Below, one piece after another: positions 8,912-21,264 of a stretch of 64,000 nucleotides of DNA. Each line of letters begins with the position of its first letter. The first letter of the stretch is position 1. This stretch comes from Eurosta solidaginis. Taxonomy: Eukaryota > Arthropoda > Insecta > Diptera > Tephritidae. The notes below the pieces were generated by a model, which was not told where the DNA came from, did not search any database, and was given only the letters and a program-made list of their open reading frames with translations. A program made the translations under genes and the position numbers. The stretch lies in the NCBI RefSeq assembly GCF_040869045.1, contig NC_090322.1, positions 194,989,477-195,053,476 on the forward strand, given 5' to 3'.

Positions 8912-11564
8912 TTATGATATGGTATTATCAAATCGATTTTGAGTGACATCAAGTGATGCAAATTTGAAACTATATGTAAGTGTGGAGGTAAATGGCTTTC
9001 GTCTATTTGGAAACCTGCGTTAAAGAAATGGGCCCTGAAGAAATCTGGTACGCTTATCTGTGAAATTTACGAAAAAAAAAGATCTCGAATGATTTACGAT
9101 CCTCCCCCTATGCTTCGCTAGTTAGATCATATTACACAGGCATTCAAATCGACACCCGATTTTGGCAGGAGAGGAAGAGACCTCCACTGTTTGGAAAGCA
9201 CAAGTATAGAGTGACTAGGACTTGGTGCTTTTATTCATAAAGACTTCATCTCCCTTTGTGCTCCCAATTGGCATACGTTTTCCCAGCATCGGCCGCAGCA
9301 CTTGCCTGTCTCCGAACTACGTGCATACATATATTAAAAAACTATATCCGACCACGTATCATAAAACACATTTATGGAGCTGACTTCATGCGGATTACAA
9401 AATTTAACCTAAAGGAGGTTTAACATTAACGAATTGGTAGCGTTGATGTCAGGAATCATATACCTTTTCATTATAAACTTTTATAAAGTTAAATTGTTCA
9501 ATACTGACCTTTCGCAAGCCATACAAAACACCGATCTTTTTCATTCTTAAGCCTAGCGATACAATAAAGCCACTCGCGCCGAAATCTTCATGCTAACGAT
9601 TTATTGTTACCGGCTGAATTTTAATTTCGTTCAAAATGATTATCAATTTTTTTGAATTTGAAATGAATTAACCATTTTGCACTTTGCGCGAAGCTATGTT
9701 ACGACTTTGTACTATAAGACTACGTATCTAATTGAACTATTAAAACGCATATGTATATGTTAACAAAGACATTTTTAGCTAAATTATCCTTTCACGCGAT
9801 TAATCTTTTTAACGCACAATTTCACTATTTTAATTCACAAGAGTAACTGTATCATCATTGGTAACTGTTAACTGTTAATAAATGTAGCGATGAACTTGTT
9901 GTAGGTATTTAAATCGATAACTGTAAGAAGCTCCCTACAAGAAACGCTGATAGTTTTACTAATACACTCACACTTGTAATTGACAATGCTGATCCTGCGA
10001 TGACGTAAACATTGATACTCAAATTTATGTATGTTCCTTTGTTCGCTCACGCATGTCCGCATGTTCCCAACGACAGCCTATAATCATGAAAAAGGACTCA
10101 AACTGGGAAAGCTTCGGACACCTGGTACAGAACAAAAGAACATACAGCAGATACTATTATGCATGTGAGACAGATACATAATTCGCAACGGAATTTTATG
10201 TATGCGAGAACAGTTTATCCGATTTAATCATGTTGTCACTACTGACTGTCATATGACAATCAAATGATTATCACGGTTGTTTTGTTATTTTTTAAATTCC
10301 GCCATTTTCAACCGACGAAAACCATATAAAAAATAAGTTTAAAAAAGAAAAAAGAGAGCATTTCAAAGCTCCATGCTAAAAGAAAAAAATCGAAAATAAT
10401 ATTAAAAAATACCAAAAGCTGTCGGAATGTATGGGGCGCACTCAAAAAATTGATACGCGAAAAATAATTTTGGTTAGTGGTGATTAATTTTTAAATGTGT
10501 TTCCGCATGAGGAAAGCGCTCTTCTGTTGTTTTGTTATTTTCTGAATTTAAATTAAACATTCTGAACTCGAATTCTTATAAAACTATTTATTTAAAACAA
10601 ATAAGAAACACGTATGCTTTTATCACGTACAAAATTAAAAACGGAATGAAATAAAGTATATAAAAAGCAAAAAGCAAACTATCATTTATGACACTATTTG
10701 ATAGTCAGAGTGTCAGCACTGATCCAGGAAAAGGAATGAGAGTGAGCAGTACGGCTATATACTTAATCAGTAGGCCATGTTGGTGTATAAGAAGGAGACA
10801 AAAACTCGCACGTACACAGTTGTTTACATCACATTTGCGCAAGTCCAATTAAGTTTGTGATAGAAAGTTTGTATAAGGCGCTGATCGTTAGGTTGTCATT
10901 GCTGACAATCAGATAATAGTCAGTATTCTTGTAGGGAGAACCATCGACTAAAAAGGACCAATTTTTCGTAATTATGCGCAAATTATGGCTAGTGTGGCAT
11001 CGCCAAACCAATAGTTCGTTGACTACTGCCGCCATGGCTACTCGCTACTAGTTCTGTTTTCCAGTGCTAGGGATGCCAAAATAAAGCAATATCGAAGTAC
11101 TGACAAAAGTCACGTTCCACTGAACAGTGATCTACCGGAATCTGGATCACTGTTCAAAAAACAAATAGATGATTAAATTTTAACACGTAAATTTAAACAA
11201 AAGAAAATAATTTTTTGTGGTTTTATAAACTTTAAATAGTGCAGTTATGTATAATATTCTTGTGAAAGTGCTCGTGTGTGGATAAAAATGATAGTTATAC
11301 CTTAGTAATTTTAACAAATAATTACTAATAAAATGTTTAATAACAATTGAAAATTACTGATTAATTATCGGTGGGAAACTCCCTGAGAACCTGTGTGCAA
11401 AATGTCAAATCCCTTTGGTTTCCGAATAAAACCAAATGCACCCTTAATGTATAGCCAACCCATGTTGATGTGAAGACGTGTCGTTTGACACATCTCCCGA
11501 CATTTTTGGACGCCTATTCGGAAATCACAGGAGTTTGACCTTTGAAATTTCGCAAATAGTTCTA
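8912..11564. other. long unannotated stretch
   Basis: About 2.6 kb of AT-rich DNA. The only structures I see are a perfect 12-bp-stem hairpin (11121-11156) and dispersed simple A/T tracts. No open frame resembles a known family. Confidence 0.4.
11121..11156. repeat. perfect 12-bp hairpin
   Basis: TGAACAGTGATC (11121-11132) is repeated in inverted orientation at 11145-11156 around a 12-base loop TACCGGAATCTG. No transcript or terminator context is visible. Confidence 0.6.
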
Positions 11565-12146
11565 GACATTTACATAGTGAGGCCAAAGAGCTCAATATTA
11601 AAGAGCACAACGAAATGCTGAACAAGCAGTTCTTGCTTAATTGTCACAAACCAGGACATCCTAGCAAACAACTGCCGCCACGGGGATTAAGGGCAGATCT
11701 CCTAATGCACTGTGACGAGATCCGGCACCTGCCAACACAGCCGTTTGATTCAGGCAAGCATAAGCCGGCCCTAAGCCAAATCCACACAGAATCGGTAAAC
11801 GCCTTTGTTCAGGACGCGTCCGGTGAACCACGTTATTTTTATGCAATATCCCACCCTTGCAGAAGAAGAAAGCACACTACCAAGGGAGACATGAGTCACC
11901 CTGGCCCAACATCATTTTGGAGACTGTAACATGTTAAACCCTTATTTATCCAGAATCAACCCCGACATAGGTAATGTATGTCCTACATGTGATGTCTCCG
12001 CACATGACACCAACAATCTTTTCAATTATAATGTGGAACCTACGTCTCTAACACCTATCTCCCTATGGCCGCCACTGTTGAAACAGCCAGTTTCCTTGGA
12101 CTCCCATTGAATGGGGCCAAGCACTGTTAATACAACAACAACAACC
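11565..12146 (+). mobile_element. CAA-tailed LINE, 3' fragment (diverged)
   Basis: It is similar to the 3' part of the LINE at 57741-60663: the frame EMLNKQFLLNCHKPGHP (from 11615), then GLRADLLMHCDEIRHLPTQP, then a decayed C.C...HDTNNLFN region, ending in ACAACAACAACAAC at about 12146. It is 5'-truncated and has stops and shifts near 11925. Confidence 0.8.
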
Positions 12147-12681
12147 CCAGTTCTAGACTATTACCGAATTTTGATTGAGAAGATAAGCGCCTAACATATA
12201 TCAGCATACAAACAAACAAGGCCAACGTTTCAAAATGTGTGTAACATCGTTGATAAACACCCGATTTTTCTGCCATGTAAAAACATCGATTTCTTATTAG
12301 CATTCCTAGGCATTACTCGTTTGATATTCGCGGAAAGAAAAGAGGATTGAGTCATTCTAATTTAAATAATAGAATAAAAACATTAAGAGAAGCTGAAAAA
12401 TGAGAAATTAAACGAAAAACGTGACCTCTAAGTGTGCGCGCACAAAAGCGCATTATAAAAATTATTTTTCTTCAGTAGCAAATGTGTTTTTTCACAACAA
12501 ATTTTCTATTTTTTTCTTATCTCAAAGTGAAAATAAACGACGAAACAGTTACAGCGAGTAGTCATGAGCGAGTAATTTATAGAAAGTTCCAAAAAGAATG
12601 CAAAGTTCATAGACGGTAGAAAACAAAATACGGTGAAAGCAAAACAAATCGAAATTAAATGAATATTAGACGAAAATTTTA
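12147..12681 (+). promoter_or_regulatory. upstream region and leader of the myristoylated-start gene
   Basis: A TATAAAA (12454-12460) precedes an initiator-like TTCAGTA (A at 12474). The spacing of about 20 bases is shorter than the usual 26-31, so this promoter is tentative. A purine-rich, A-rich leader then runs to the ATG at 12682 (context ATTTTAATGG). Confidence 0.3.
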
Positions 12682-12966
12682 ATGGGAAATAGTGTTAGTG
12701 CATCTAGGAATGAGCTGGCCACAACAACCTTTAAGCAACGGCTGCAGCAGGGCAGCATCGCAAAACGGTCATTGATTGAGCGGGCACAAAAAGCAGTGGA
12801 AAAACAACAGTATCAATTAAATGGTGGAAGCACTCATTCCAAAATAACCAGCTTACATCAGACGCAAAGTAAGAGTGCAAATATAAATAAGAAATTTGAA
12901 GATATACAAAACAAAAGTGAGGGGCGATCAGCTGCTAACGCTAATAGAACACAACGTATAAGACAG
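12682..12966 (+). CDS. first coding exon of an unidentified protein with N-myristoylation-type start
   Basis: ATG 12682 opens MGNSVSASRNELATTT, with Gly2 and Ser6, a good N-myristoylation signal. The 95 codons are hydrophilic, rich in Q, K, S and N, and have a likely amphipathic stretch RSLIERAQKAVEKQQYQ at residues about 30-46. The frame reaches a clean GTAATA donor at 12967 (exon end in phase 0) and would stop four codons later if unspliced. Codon use and a long 5' leader look like a genuine fly gene. I do not recognise the family, and no later exon could be identified; downstream exons may lie beyond a large intron filled with LINE remains or outside the window. Confidence 0.55.
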
Positions 12967-14144
12967 GTAATAAATTAATTAAAGTGCCTTCTTATATTAT
13001 ATTTAAACTTGTAATATATAAAAAATTCATTACTACAGCTTCATAAGAGTAAATTGTCATAAACATTTCAAGCTAACGAACTCGTAGGTACTATTTAATA
13101 GTAAGACTGTGAACGACGCTGGGGGTCAGCTAGTTTATTGTTTTTAACATGTCATTAAATTTCTATTCGTTGACATCATTACACAGCAAACGTTTAAGTT
13201 GAAAATGAGCACATGAAGCCCACATCAGTACATAACATGCATATCTTGAACGTGGTGGCGGTAGTACTACTTAATATACATGTATATATACTAAATAAGG
13301 AAAGAAAGCAATCCAATAGCCATGACAAACCACCCACCCGCTTGCTATAATGTATGCATATACCTCAGCGGTGTCAGTGTCATTGCTCGAGGCAGCTGCT
13401 GTAGCAACACCAAAACCAACATTACTTAAATATGTAGAAGGTATCAATATATTTATGTACATACATGTTGTTTCGTGCACTTTAACGCGCTGCTGAATGG
13501 TGTGCTGTGGCTTAACTGCGACGTCAAACGTTCAACGACCATTACGCGTCGAAATAATTCTGCTGCTGTTATTGTTTTTCTCGCTGCTACTTTTGCGTAG
13601 TTTTGTTATATTTCTGCGCATAAAAGTAAGGAATCAGAAATGTCTTTGTCATGTTACACTATACGCCGTAAAAAATATCACATTCATGCATACATACAAT
13701 TACATTGGTGTAGTAGACAAAACAACGTTATTATTGTAAATGCGTTGCTCGCATAGGTATCCCACAACCAACCTTAACTATCCCGAGAACAGCTGTTATG
13801 AATTTAATGTGATGTACTTTAGTACACAAAAATAATGATATATACTTTTGTATATATTTTTGGCAACGTTTCGCTTGTATTTATTTTAATTCTAAATGTA
13901 CATCTAGTATATAGGCATACATATATATGAACACTTACACTCATCAGCCATTCTCGCTATTTTGGTCTTTGTTCCTACAGTTGTAAATATGTATATTTCA
14001 TTCACTACTACATCATCATCACGTTTACAACTTAAATACGCTCGCTCATCGCAATTTTCTATTCAGATATGGTGGTTTGAGGTTTTGGAATTACGTAAAA
14101 TCCAAAAAGCTATGCTCTTGTATTCCGGAATCAGTTTCCTAAAA
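12967..14144 (+). other. probable intron or intergenic DNA
   Basis: Follows the donor at 12967. Nothing is firmly recognised. A short frame at 13497-13626 (ATG, one strongly hydrophobic segment, then a GTAAGG donor) could be a small exon, but it has no support from homology. Confidence 0.3.
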
Positions 14145-15823
14145 TACTGAACATGCCTCTTCACCAGCTGAAGCGGCTAATCTTTTTGCAGACTTTTTCC
14201 GCTCCAACTTTGCCGCTTTAACTTTATCCCTTAAAGATGTTGTGGAAGGAATCCAAAACATAAAACCATCCAACTTTACCGATATTGACGGCCTATCGTC
14301 TTGTCTTTTTAAAAATTGCTTGGCATTGGCGATTCCACTCCTTATTTTTAACAAATCTCTCGAGTGTGGTGAATTTATCGATGCATGGAAGATAACTTTC
14401 ATTAGCCCAGTTTTCAAGAGCGGTAATAAAAATAACGTCGCCAATTATAGACCCATAGCAAAGTTGTCGACTATTTCTAAACTTTTTGAGTATATTGTGA
14501 AACAAAAAATGTATTTTGCGGTAAAACGTTTAATCAGTAACAATCAGCATGGTTTCATGTCCGGTAGATCCACTGTGACAAATTTAGCAATTTTTTCTGA
14601 CTATTGCCTATCCGCATTTAATAATCGTTTACAAGTCGATACTGTATACACTGATTTCTCAAAAGCGTTTGATAAAGTTAGTCACTCAATCCTAATCTCT
14701 TAATTGCTTTATTTGGGTTTCTACTCAACATTTCTTTCTTGGATAAGGTCATATCTTCAACAGCGTTGTTGTGTTGTCGGAATTGACAATACTCACTCTA
14801 ACTTTTTTATTGCCACCTCCGGCGTGCCGCAAGGTAGTATTTTGGAGCCACTGCTTTTTGTAATATTTATAAATGATATTTTGGCCTGCTTTCAGCACTT
14901 TAACTTTCCTTTGTACGCTGATGATTTAAAGGTTTTTGGAACCATCTCGAATGCCACTGATGCGGAAAGGATCAAATCTGATCTCGACAATGTCCCTGTG
15001 TGGTGTAATACCAATAATCTGCCGCTAAATGTTGGTAAATGCTTTCATGTTACCTTCTCCAAAGTTCGCGATACTCTCCCCACCTCTTATTTTATTGGAG
15101 GCACCCGCCTCTCAACCCTTAGTGAGATAAAAAACTTAGGGGTAGTATTCGACTGGAAATTTTCTTTCACTACTCACTTAAATGCTACCATTGCTAGAGC
15201 ATGATTTTGCAGATCCCTACACTTTAAAATTATTGTTAATTGCGCTTGTTCGCTCTAAGCTTGAATATGCTTGCTTTATTTGGAGGCAATATTAAGAAGC
15301 TGGAACGTGTACAAAAAACTTGTGTTCGTTTCGCATTGCAATTGTTAAATTTCTCTGATCCGATTCCCTCGTATGAAGACAGGTGTGCTCTTATTAGCCT
15401 ACAGTCTCTTCAATGTAGAAGAATCATTATCTCTCTTACTTTTGTCTATGACATTATTCGCGGAGCAGTTGATGCGCCTTGCCTCTTCGCGAATATCCGT
15501 TTTTGTATCGCAAGCTGGCCGCTTCGTAACAGAGTTACTTTTTATACGGACAATCCCAGGACCCTCTATGCCTCTAATGCACCTTTGTTTAGAGCCATGA
15601 CCGAGTTTAATCTATTCTCAAATTCTTTAACCATCGATTTTTCTTTGCCAAAGCACACTTTTAAATCAATACTCAGTGATATTTGCTCTGTGTAATCTGT
15701 AATTTTATTGTAGTACAAGTGGTTTGTAATTATCTTAGTTTATCATTGGCAAAGCTAAAATCTGTTATATAGTCTGTAAGGCCTGAAACACCATAGACTG
15801 TAAATAAATAAATAAATCATCGC
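14145..15823 (+). mobile_element. 5'-truncated LINE (Jockey/CR1 group)
   Basis: One reverse-transcriptase region with a 3' end of TAAATAAATAAATAAATC near 15823. It begins inside the frame just upstream of the RT, so the endonuclease and ORF1 are absent. It is not of the same family as the LINEs at 7.1 kb or 57.7 kb. The target duplication was not found. Confidence 0.82.
14152..15695 (+). pseudogene. LINE reverse transcriptase, broken
   Basis: Frames 14242-14703, 14704-15204 and 15240-15695 cover one RT. Marks: WKITFISPVFKSGN, YRPIAKLSTISKLFE, NQHGFMSGRSTVTNL, the catalytic block VYTDFSKAFDKVSH, SGVPQGSILEP and the catalytic PLYADDLKVF. A stop at 14701-14703 and a shift near 15205 break it. 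The catalytic D and YADD are intact, so decay is moderate. Confidence 0.85.
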
Positions 15824-16075
15824 ACTAAAATATTTATATTAGGTGCATTCCTCTCTATAGTACGAGTCCAATGAAGAAAAATGGATTTACTCGGCAATTG
15901 CAGGGTTCGGAGGGGTTTCACTCCAGATGAAAATCTTTTACAGGTATTTATATACAGAGCGGTGATCGCAAAGTTTCTCATGCATTCTCCACTTTTTTTG
16001 AAGGAAACATATCACGAAAAGAACACCCAGAGAGCTTTTACGAAGCTTTAAGTTAATAGATATGCACACTCGATA
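15824..16075. other. spacer between two LINE fragments
   Basis: Nothing recognised. Confidence 0.3.
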
Positions 16076-17264
16076 GCACCACCACCGCGCTAAATGCCAT
16101 TAGCACCCAGATAAATTGCGGTTTAAATCAAAACCCCCACCATAGAAGAGTACTCGTTGCGCTAGACCTATCAAAAGCATTTGATACGGTCAACCAATGG
16201 CACGTTACTGCAAGACCTGGAAGGGTCTACCCTTCCCCCATGTCTTAAAAGGTGGACCGCAAATTATCTGGGTGGTCGGCAGGCATCGGTGCAATTTAGA
16301 AACGAAACATCAAAACCAAGGAGAATTAAACAAGGGGTGCCACAGGGTGGTGTCCTATCCCCACTTTTGTTTAATTTCTACATATCAAAACTACCTTCGC
16401 CACCAGAAGGAGTTACTATCGTCTCCTACGTCGATGACTGCATAATGGCCACAGGCCCGGGCCTACAGATAGATGAGCTTTGCAACAGAATAAACGGCTA
16501 CCTCCCTGATCTCTCCATTTTTTCGCACCGCGAAACCTGGAATTATCACCGACTAAATAATCCGCGACCCTATTTACAACTTCGACGTCCCAAATGTCGA
16601 ACATTTTGAACATCCACGTCGATGGCACTACGCTACGCATAATGAGGCGAGAATACTCCCCATCAGGGAGATAAATGAGATGCTGGCCAAACAGTTCCTG
16701 TTGTATACAGAAACCTGAGCATCCCAACAGCCATCTGATTGATGAACCAGCACCGCCTAGGGGCTTAAGGAGTCATCTCCGTAAGCATTTTGAGGAAATA
16801 CGGCACCTGAGAACTCAGCCGTATGAAGCGAAAAAACACAAGCAGGTCCTTGGTGAACTCCAAAAACATGCGTCGGACCTTTATGCCGGGAATTGCCCGG
16901 TGAATCCAGTACTCAAAGAAAAGTATCCAAAACTCGCGGAAGAGGAACGCATACTCCCCAGGGAAACGCGTGTCACTCTTGCTCAACTTCGTTCTTGATA
17001 TTGTAACAGGTTAAACTCTTACCTATCCAGAATCAACACCGACATACAAAATGTATGCCCTGCTTGCAATGTGTCCCCACATGACACCAACCATCTCTTT
17101 AATTGTAATATGGAACCAACGCCTCTAACACCCCTTTCCTTATGGTCCACCCCTGTTGAAACAGCAAGTTTCCTTGGACTCCCCTTAGAGGATATTGATG
17201 ACAATTTGTGATCGGTCGCGGCTGTTAGGTGGGGCGAAGCATTGCTACAACAACAACAACAACA
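16076..17264 (+). mobile_element. CAA-tailed LINE, 5'-truncated and internally deleted
   Basis: Closely related to 59160-60663. The frame LVALDLSKAF..., the block KQGVPQGGVLSPLLFNFYIS and a damaged SYVDDCIMATG motif (16181-16450; the second residue of YADD is V) are followed by the C-terminal region LRKHFEEIRHLRTQP and CPACNVSPHDTNHLF. Relative to the longer copy, about 320 bases corresponding to 59724-60046 are missing at about 16635. It ends in CTACAACAACAACAACAAC. Not functional. Confidence 0.88.
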
Positions 17265-17580
17265 TACTCCATTCAGTTGTGCAAATATATAAACGAAAAA
17301 TTATAAAGAAATTTTCTTTTGAAAAAGAATAGCAAAATATTTGCCAAACGTGGACTAATAAACATTTCTCTAGAATGTCAATAATTATATTGAATTTGTT
17401 GTTTTGGTAGAGCAGAAGTTGTTCACATGATTTCAAATTTTCATTATTATTCATGAAACAATAGATAGGTTCATCAAGCCCCTATTGTAGGAAATTTATA
17501 TGGAAATGTTATTTGAAAAGGCTTTATAAACCTTTGTTGTTCTTATCTATAAAGAGGTTAAAATTTTAGCACCCACTTTC
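17265..17580. other. AT-rich spacer
   Basis: Nothing recognised between the LINE tail and the SINE duplication. Confidence 0.35.
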
Positions 17581-17591
17581 ATCCGAAAATT

Positions 17592-17973
17592 ATAAATAAA
17601 CAAATAAATATAAAGTGCGATAATCTCCGAAAAGATTTTAGGCCGAGCTTCTCTTCCAATTAGCGTCGTGCTCCTTTTTAATTTTTCCTACAAATTGGCG
17701 GGACGGGACCTACTTGCTTTTTGCCGACTGCACAGCATCTGCAATGCAGTGATCTAACTGCAATAGCGCAACCCCTCTCACTGAGATCTTTTCATAGCAG
17801 AAATACACTTGGAGTGCTTGCCAAACGCTGCCGAGGGGCGACCCGCTTAAAAAAAATTCTTCTAATTGAAAAATCTTATTTCTAAATTTTGATGTTGCTT
17901 TGCCCGGGGTGTGAACCCAGTATCTTCGGTGTGGTATGCGGAGCACGCTACCCACACACCACGTTGGGCGCCA
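17592..17973 (-). mobile_element. tRNA-derived-looking SINE, full length
   Basis: On the minus strand it begins GGCGCCCAACGTGGTGTGTG and contains a GGGTAGCGTGCTC A-box-like and a GGGTTCACACCCC B-box-like segment spaced as in a tRNA head. It ends in an A/T-rich tail (AAATAAATA-type). The flanking direct repeat is ATCCGAAAATT (17581-17591 and 17974-17984). A head copy is at 47775-47935 (+) and a tail copy at 51756-51913 (-). It sits directly upstream of the protease homologue. Confidence 0.85.
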
Positions 17974-18052
17974 ATCCGAAAATTTACTCTATAACGAGCC
18001 GAGTGGATAAACAAATTTTTTTACGTTCAAGTTAAATTTCGCGCTTTTTTTC

Positions 18053-18808
18053 GTGCTGAACAGCTTCCTGACCTGTGCGCAATCAGTGAATAGTAAGGGC
18101 AACACTACGATGATAGAGGCTAGCCCATATTTAGTATCACTTTATGAAGAGAACAATGTAAAAGATATGCATTATTTGAGCGCTGGTTCCTTGGTCACTA
18201 TGACAATGGTGGTTACTTCTACGGTTTTTGTGGATAATCACAATAAGAACAATATGTGCGTTGTAGCTGGGGCAAGCAAATTATATGCAAAAGAACATGT
18301 TCGCAGAGTGAAGCACATATATTTGCCACAACGTCATGATTCCGTTATAGCTGTGGTTGAAGTGCGTTTACCCCTTAACCCCAGGTCCTAAAATAAACAC
18401 GATACAACAATGTAATACTCAGTTAACAGCGGTGAAAGAAATGCAAGTTAGTGGATGGGGTAGATCAGCCGTTTTCTCTTCAAATTCTAAACAGGTACTC
18501 CGAACTAGTACCGCGCCTATAATACAAAGGAAGGAATGTTTGCGCTATTACGACGAATTTCTTAGTGAAAAAATAAAAAATCAATGATTTGTGGTAAAGG
18601 TCGTAACGCTGGTGTACATTATGGAGGTTCTGGAGCACCCGGCGTTGTGAATGGGCAACTTTGTGCGATGGTAGCATTTAGAATGAATCATGCTTGGAAT
18701 TTACCGTATGTATATGTAGATTTATCTCATCCAAACATTCGAAAATTTATATCAGAAACGGTAAAGAGATCGTGTTGTACTAAACGAATTGTCAACAAAT
18801 TACTATAG
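18053..18808 (+). pseudogene. S1-family serine protease homologue, catalytically lost and frame-broken
   Basis: Frames 18053-18391, 18357-18587 and 18584-18808 make one trypsin-fold domain. Marks: ASPYLVSLYEENN (mature N-terminal strand), CVVAGASKLY, VSGWGRS, TAPIIQRKECLRYY, ICGKGRNAG and GGSGAPGVVNGQLC. The histidine region reads VVTSTVFV where active enzymes have VLTAAHCV, so His57 and Cys58 are gone together with the partner cysteine (HYLSAGSLV). The Asp102 region reads SVIAVVEV. The serine motif is GGSGAP rather than GDSGGP. Shifts at about 18370-18385 and 18577-18587 lie beside homopolymer runs, so sequencing error is possible. The 18053 start is GTG, not ATG; an ATG is at 18110. The upstream exon with the full signal peptide is not identified. 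Confidence 0.75.
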
Positions 18809-18810
18809 AC

Positions 18811-19439
18811 ATGGTTAACTCGCAAACATCAGAGTGTTGTTGTGTATTGTTGTTAAAATATTTTTATTTTATTTTTTTCGATAAAGGAATGTACCACTTT
18901 GTATCATCTGCAAATAAATATTACTGATTGTGATTTGATAAAATTTTGTTTATATTCAATGAAAGTGTGTTTAATTAAATTTTATCTTTTTTAGTAAGTT
19001 CAAAAAACCTCATGATAAGCTTATTCATACTTCATCAATTATGAGCTGAAGAAATAAATACTCTTCTCTTAAAACTCATTGAAGTATTTATCACTGTCAT
19101 CACATTAAATTAAAAGCACGTCAATAGAAGAGGCATTGCATAGGGTATTATTTTCATTCTTTTACTTAGTTTTCAATTCATTTCACTCGACGGCCATCGT
19201 AATGGCTACATCAGTCGAAAGCCCTGTCAAATTTCTTAAAGGCACGCCTACATACGTTTGAAATAAATTCTTTTAGCTCGACTAGTGACTAAATTCTATC
19301 ACGAAAAGTGTTTGATCACCGACCGATATATCTAGCTACTAAAACTAGAATTTTTCTGATAAGTCCGTTGTTTTATCAATATTTAACGAAAATTGTTTTT
19401 TTTGTGTATTTATCTAGTTTAAATTAAAAAAGAAAAACA
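18811..19439 (+). other. 3' flank of the protease homologue
   Basis: An AATAAA hexamer at 18913-18918 is a plausible polyadenylation signal. The rest is AT-rich with no recognised element. Confidence 0.45.
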
Positions 19440-19569
19440 AATTTAATGATTTATTTATGAAAAAAGAAAAAGTTCATTACAAATTTAATGATTTACAGTA
19501 TAAAAATAATTTTTCTTTAAACTTATTAATATTTTCACAGCCTTTTATCTCATTTGGTAATTTATTATA

Positions 19570-19614
19570 ACCTATATATTCTTAACCTATATATTCTTAA
19601 CCTATATATTCTTA
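19570..19614. repeat. three 15-bp tandem repeats
   Basis: ACCTATATATTCTTA is repeated three times exactly, in the 3' part of the minus-strand LINE. Confidence 0.9.
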
Positions 19615-21264
19615 AGTCTTTTTAGCGAACTCAGTCCTTACCCTAGGCAGTCTTATATTTTTACTACTTCTAGTTTCATAGTTGTGAATCTCATTATTAA
19701 AATGTATTTTGTTGCCCAGATACTTCGGAAGTATTCCTAATTTCACATGATGAATAAATTTCAATATAAAGTAACATATGGACTGTTTTATACTAAGCCA
19801 ATTTAACATATTTAACATTGTACTTCTAGGTGTTCTATTCGAACATTTTAAAATTAATCGCCTTGCCTTGTTTTGCTGTATTTGAAGTTTTTTTTATCTG
19901 TGTATCATTTGCTAATAGTAGAATTGTAGGACAGTATATAAAATGTGGTTCAATGATAGATCTGTATACTAATATTTTATGACGTTGGTTAATATATTTA
20001 CATGTTCGGTACATGAAGCCTATTTTCTTAGCAATTTTAGCTTCTAAATTACTTATATGTTCTCCAAAGTTCAAGTTCATATCAACTAAGACTCCTAAAT
20101 ACTTCATTTTGTCGACTCTTTGAATTTCACTGTTCCTTATTTTTAAGACAACATTGCTTGGATAATTGATAACAGTGGTACTTAGGGTTTTCAAAAATAC
20201 CATAAACTTGGTTTTATCCAGATTTACTTTCAACTTTCTTATGCACAGCCATTTGTATAAGGTTTCCAAATCCTCTTGCGTCTTTGACATAGCACAATCC
20301 GCATTTATTTCACTGATGGTAATCAATGCATCATCCGAATTTTGCAATGTTTTAAACATGATTTAATATCGTTAATGTATATTGTAAACAATGTTGGTGC
20401 CAGTACTGAGCCTTGCGGTAGGCCAATGTTTACATCAACAACGGATGAAATTGAATTTCCAATTATCGTTCTTTGCTTCCTGTTACTCAAGTAACTTCGG
20501 AACCATTCCAGCTCTTTTCCCCTTATATCAATTTTAAACATGACATCCAACAGAATATCTCTATCAATTGTTTTGAAAGCCCGTTTTAAGTCTAGGAAGA
20601 CCGATAACACAACTTTTTTGTCACTTATATCCTCTTACCATTCTGAAATTACCATATTCAGTGCTGTTTCACAAGAATGACTTTTCCTAAACCCAGATTG
20701 CTCAGGTATAATTACATCGTGTTTTTCTAAGTATGATACTAGTTGATTTTTAACCACTGTTTCCATTATTTTTTCATCTGCAGGTAACGTATATTGGACG
20801 TAGCTCCTCCGGCTTTACTGTATTTTTAACTTTTTCCACAGGTACTATTGTAGACATTTTCCAGAAATTAGGAGCAATGCTGTTATTTAATGAATCGTTT
20901 ATGACTTCTTTGTAAAAGTGAGCAGTGTATATCATGGCATCTTTAAATACACCTTTTTAAATTTCTTAGTGATATTTATTATATCATCTAATACGATGTC
21001 TGTGAATTCAAACGCTTCAATTTGGTTATTTACGCTTATTTCGACAGCATAAGGAATTATTTCAATGATTTCATTAATTTCGACTATGCTCTTAACAAAG
21101 AAATTGTTCAGGGAATTGGCTATATCACATTCATTCTCAATGCATTCATCATTAATTATTATTTTGGTTGTGTGTTTTTTGTTATTAGACATCTCTGCGA
21201 GATCCTTCAAACACTTCCACATCCGTTTCATGTCTCCATGATTATCGAGCACCCTATCTTCCAT
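19612..21264 (-). pseudogene. LINE reverse transcriptase (minus strand), broken
   Basis: Frames 20932-21264, 20323-20610, 19835-20359 and 19612-19818 (all minus). Marks: VFLDLKRAFKTIDRDILL (first catalytic aspartate present), GLPQGSVLAPTLFTIYIND, the thumb block VDKMKYLGVLVDMNLNFGEH and EPHFIYCPT. The FADD region at about 20350 is disturbed by a frameshift (reads MFKTLQNSDDALI across the join). Confidence 0.85.

Noticed and set aside
13497..13739. Open frame with ATG, a strongly hydrophobic segment and a following GT donor
   Set aside because: Could be a small exon, but it has no family resemblance and no acceptor or partner exon; kept only as a remark.
16416..16727. Minus-strand frame across LINE sequence
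   Set aside because: Antisense of the plus-strand LINE.
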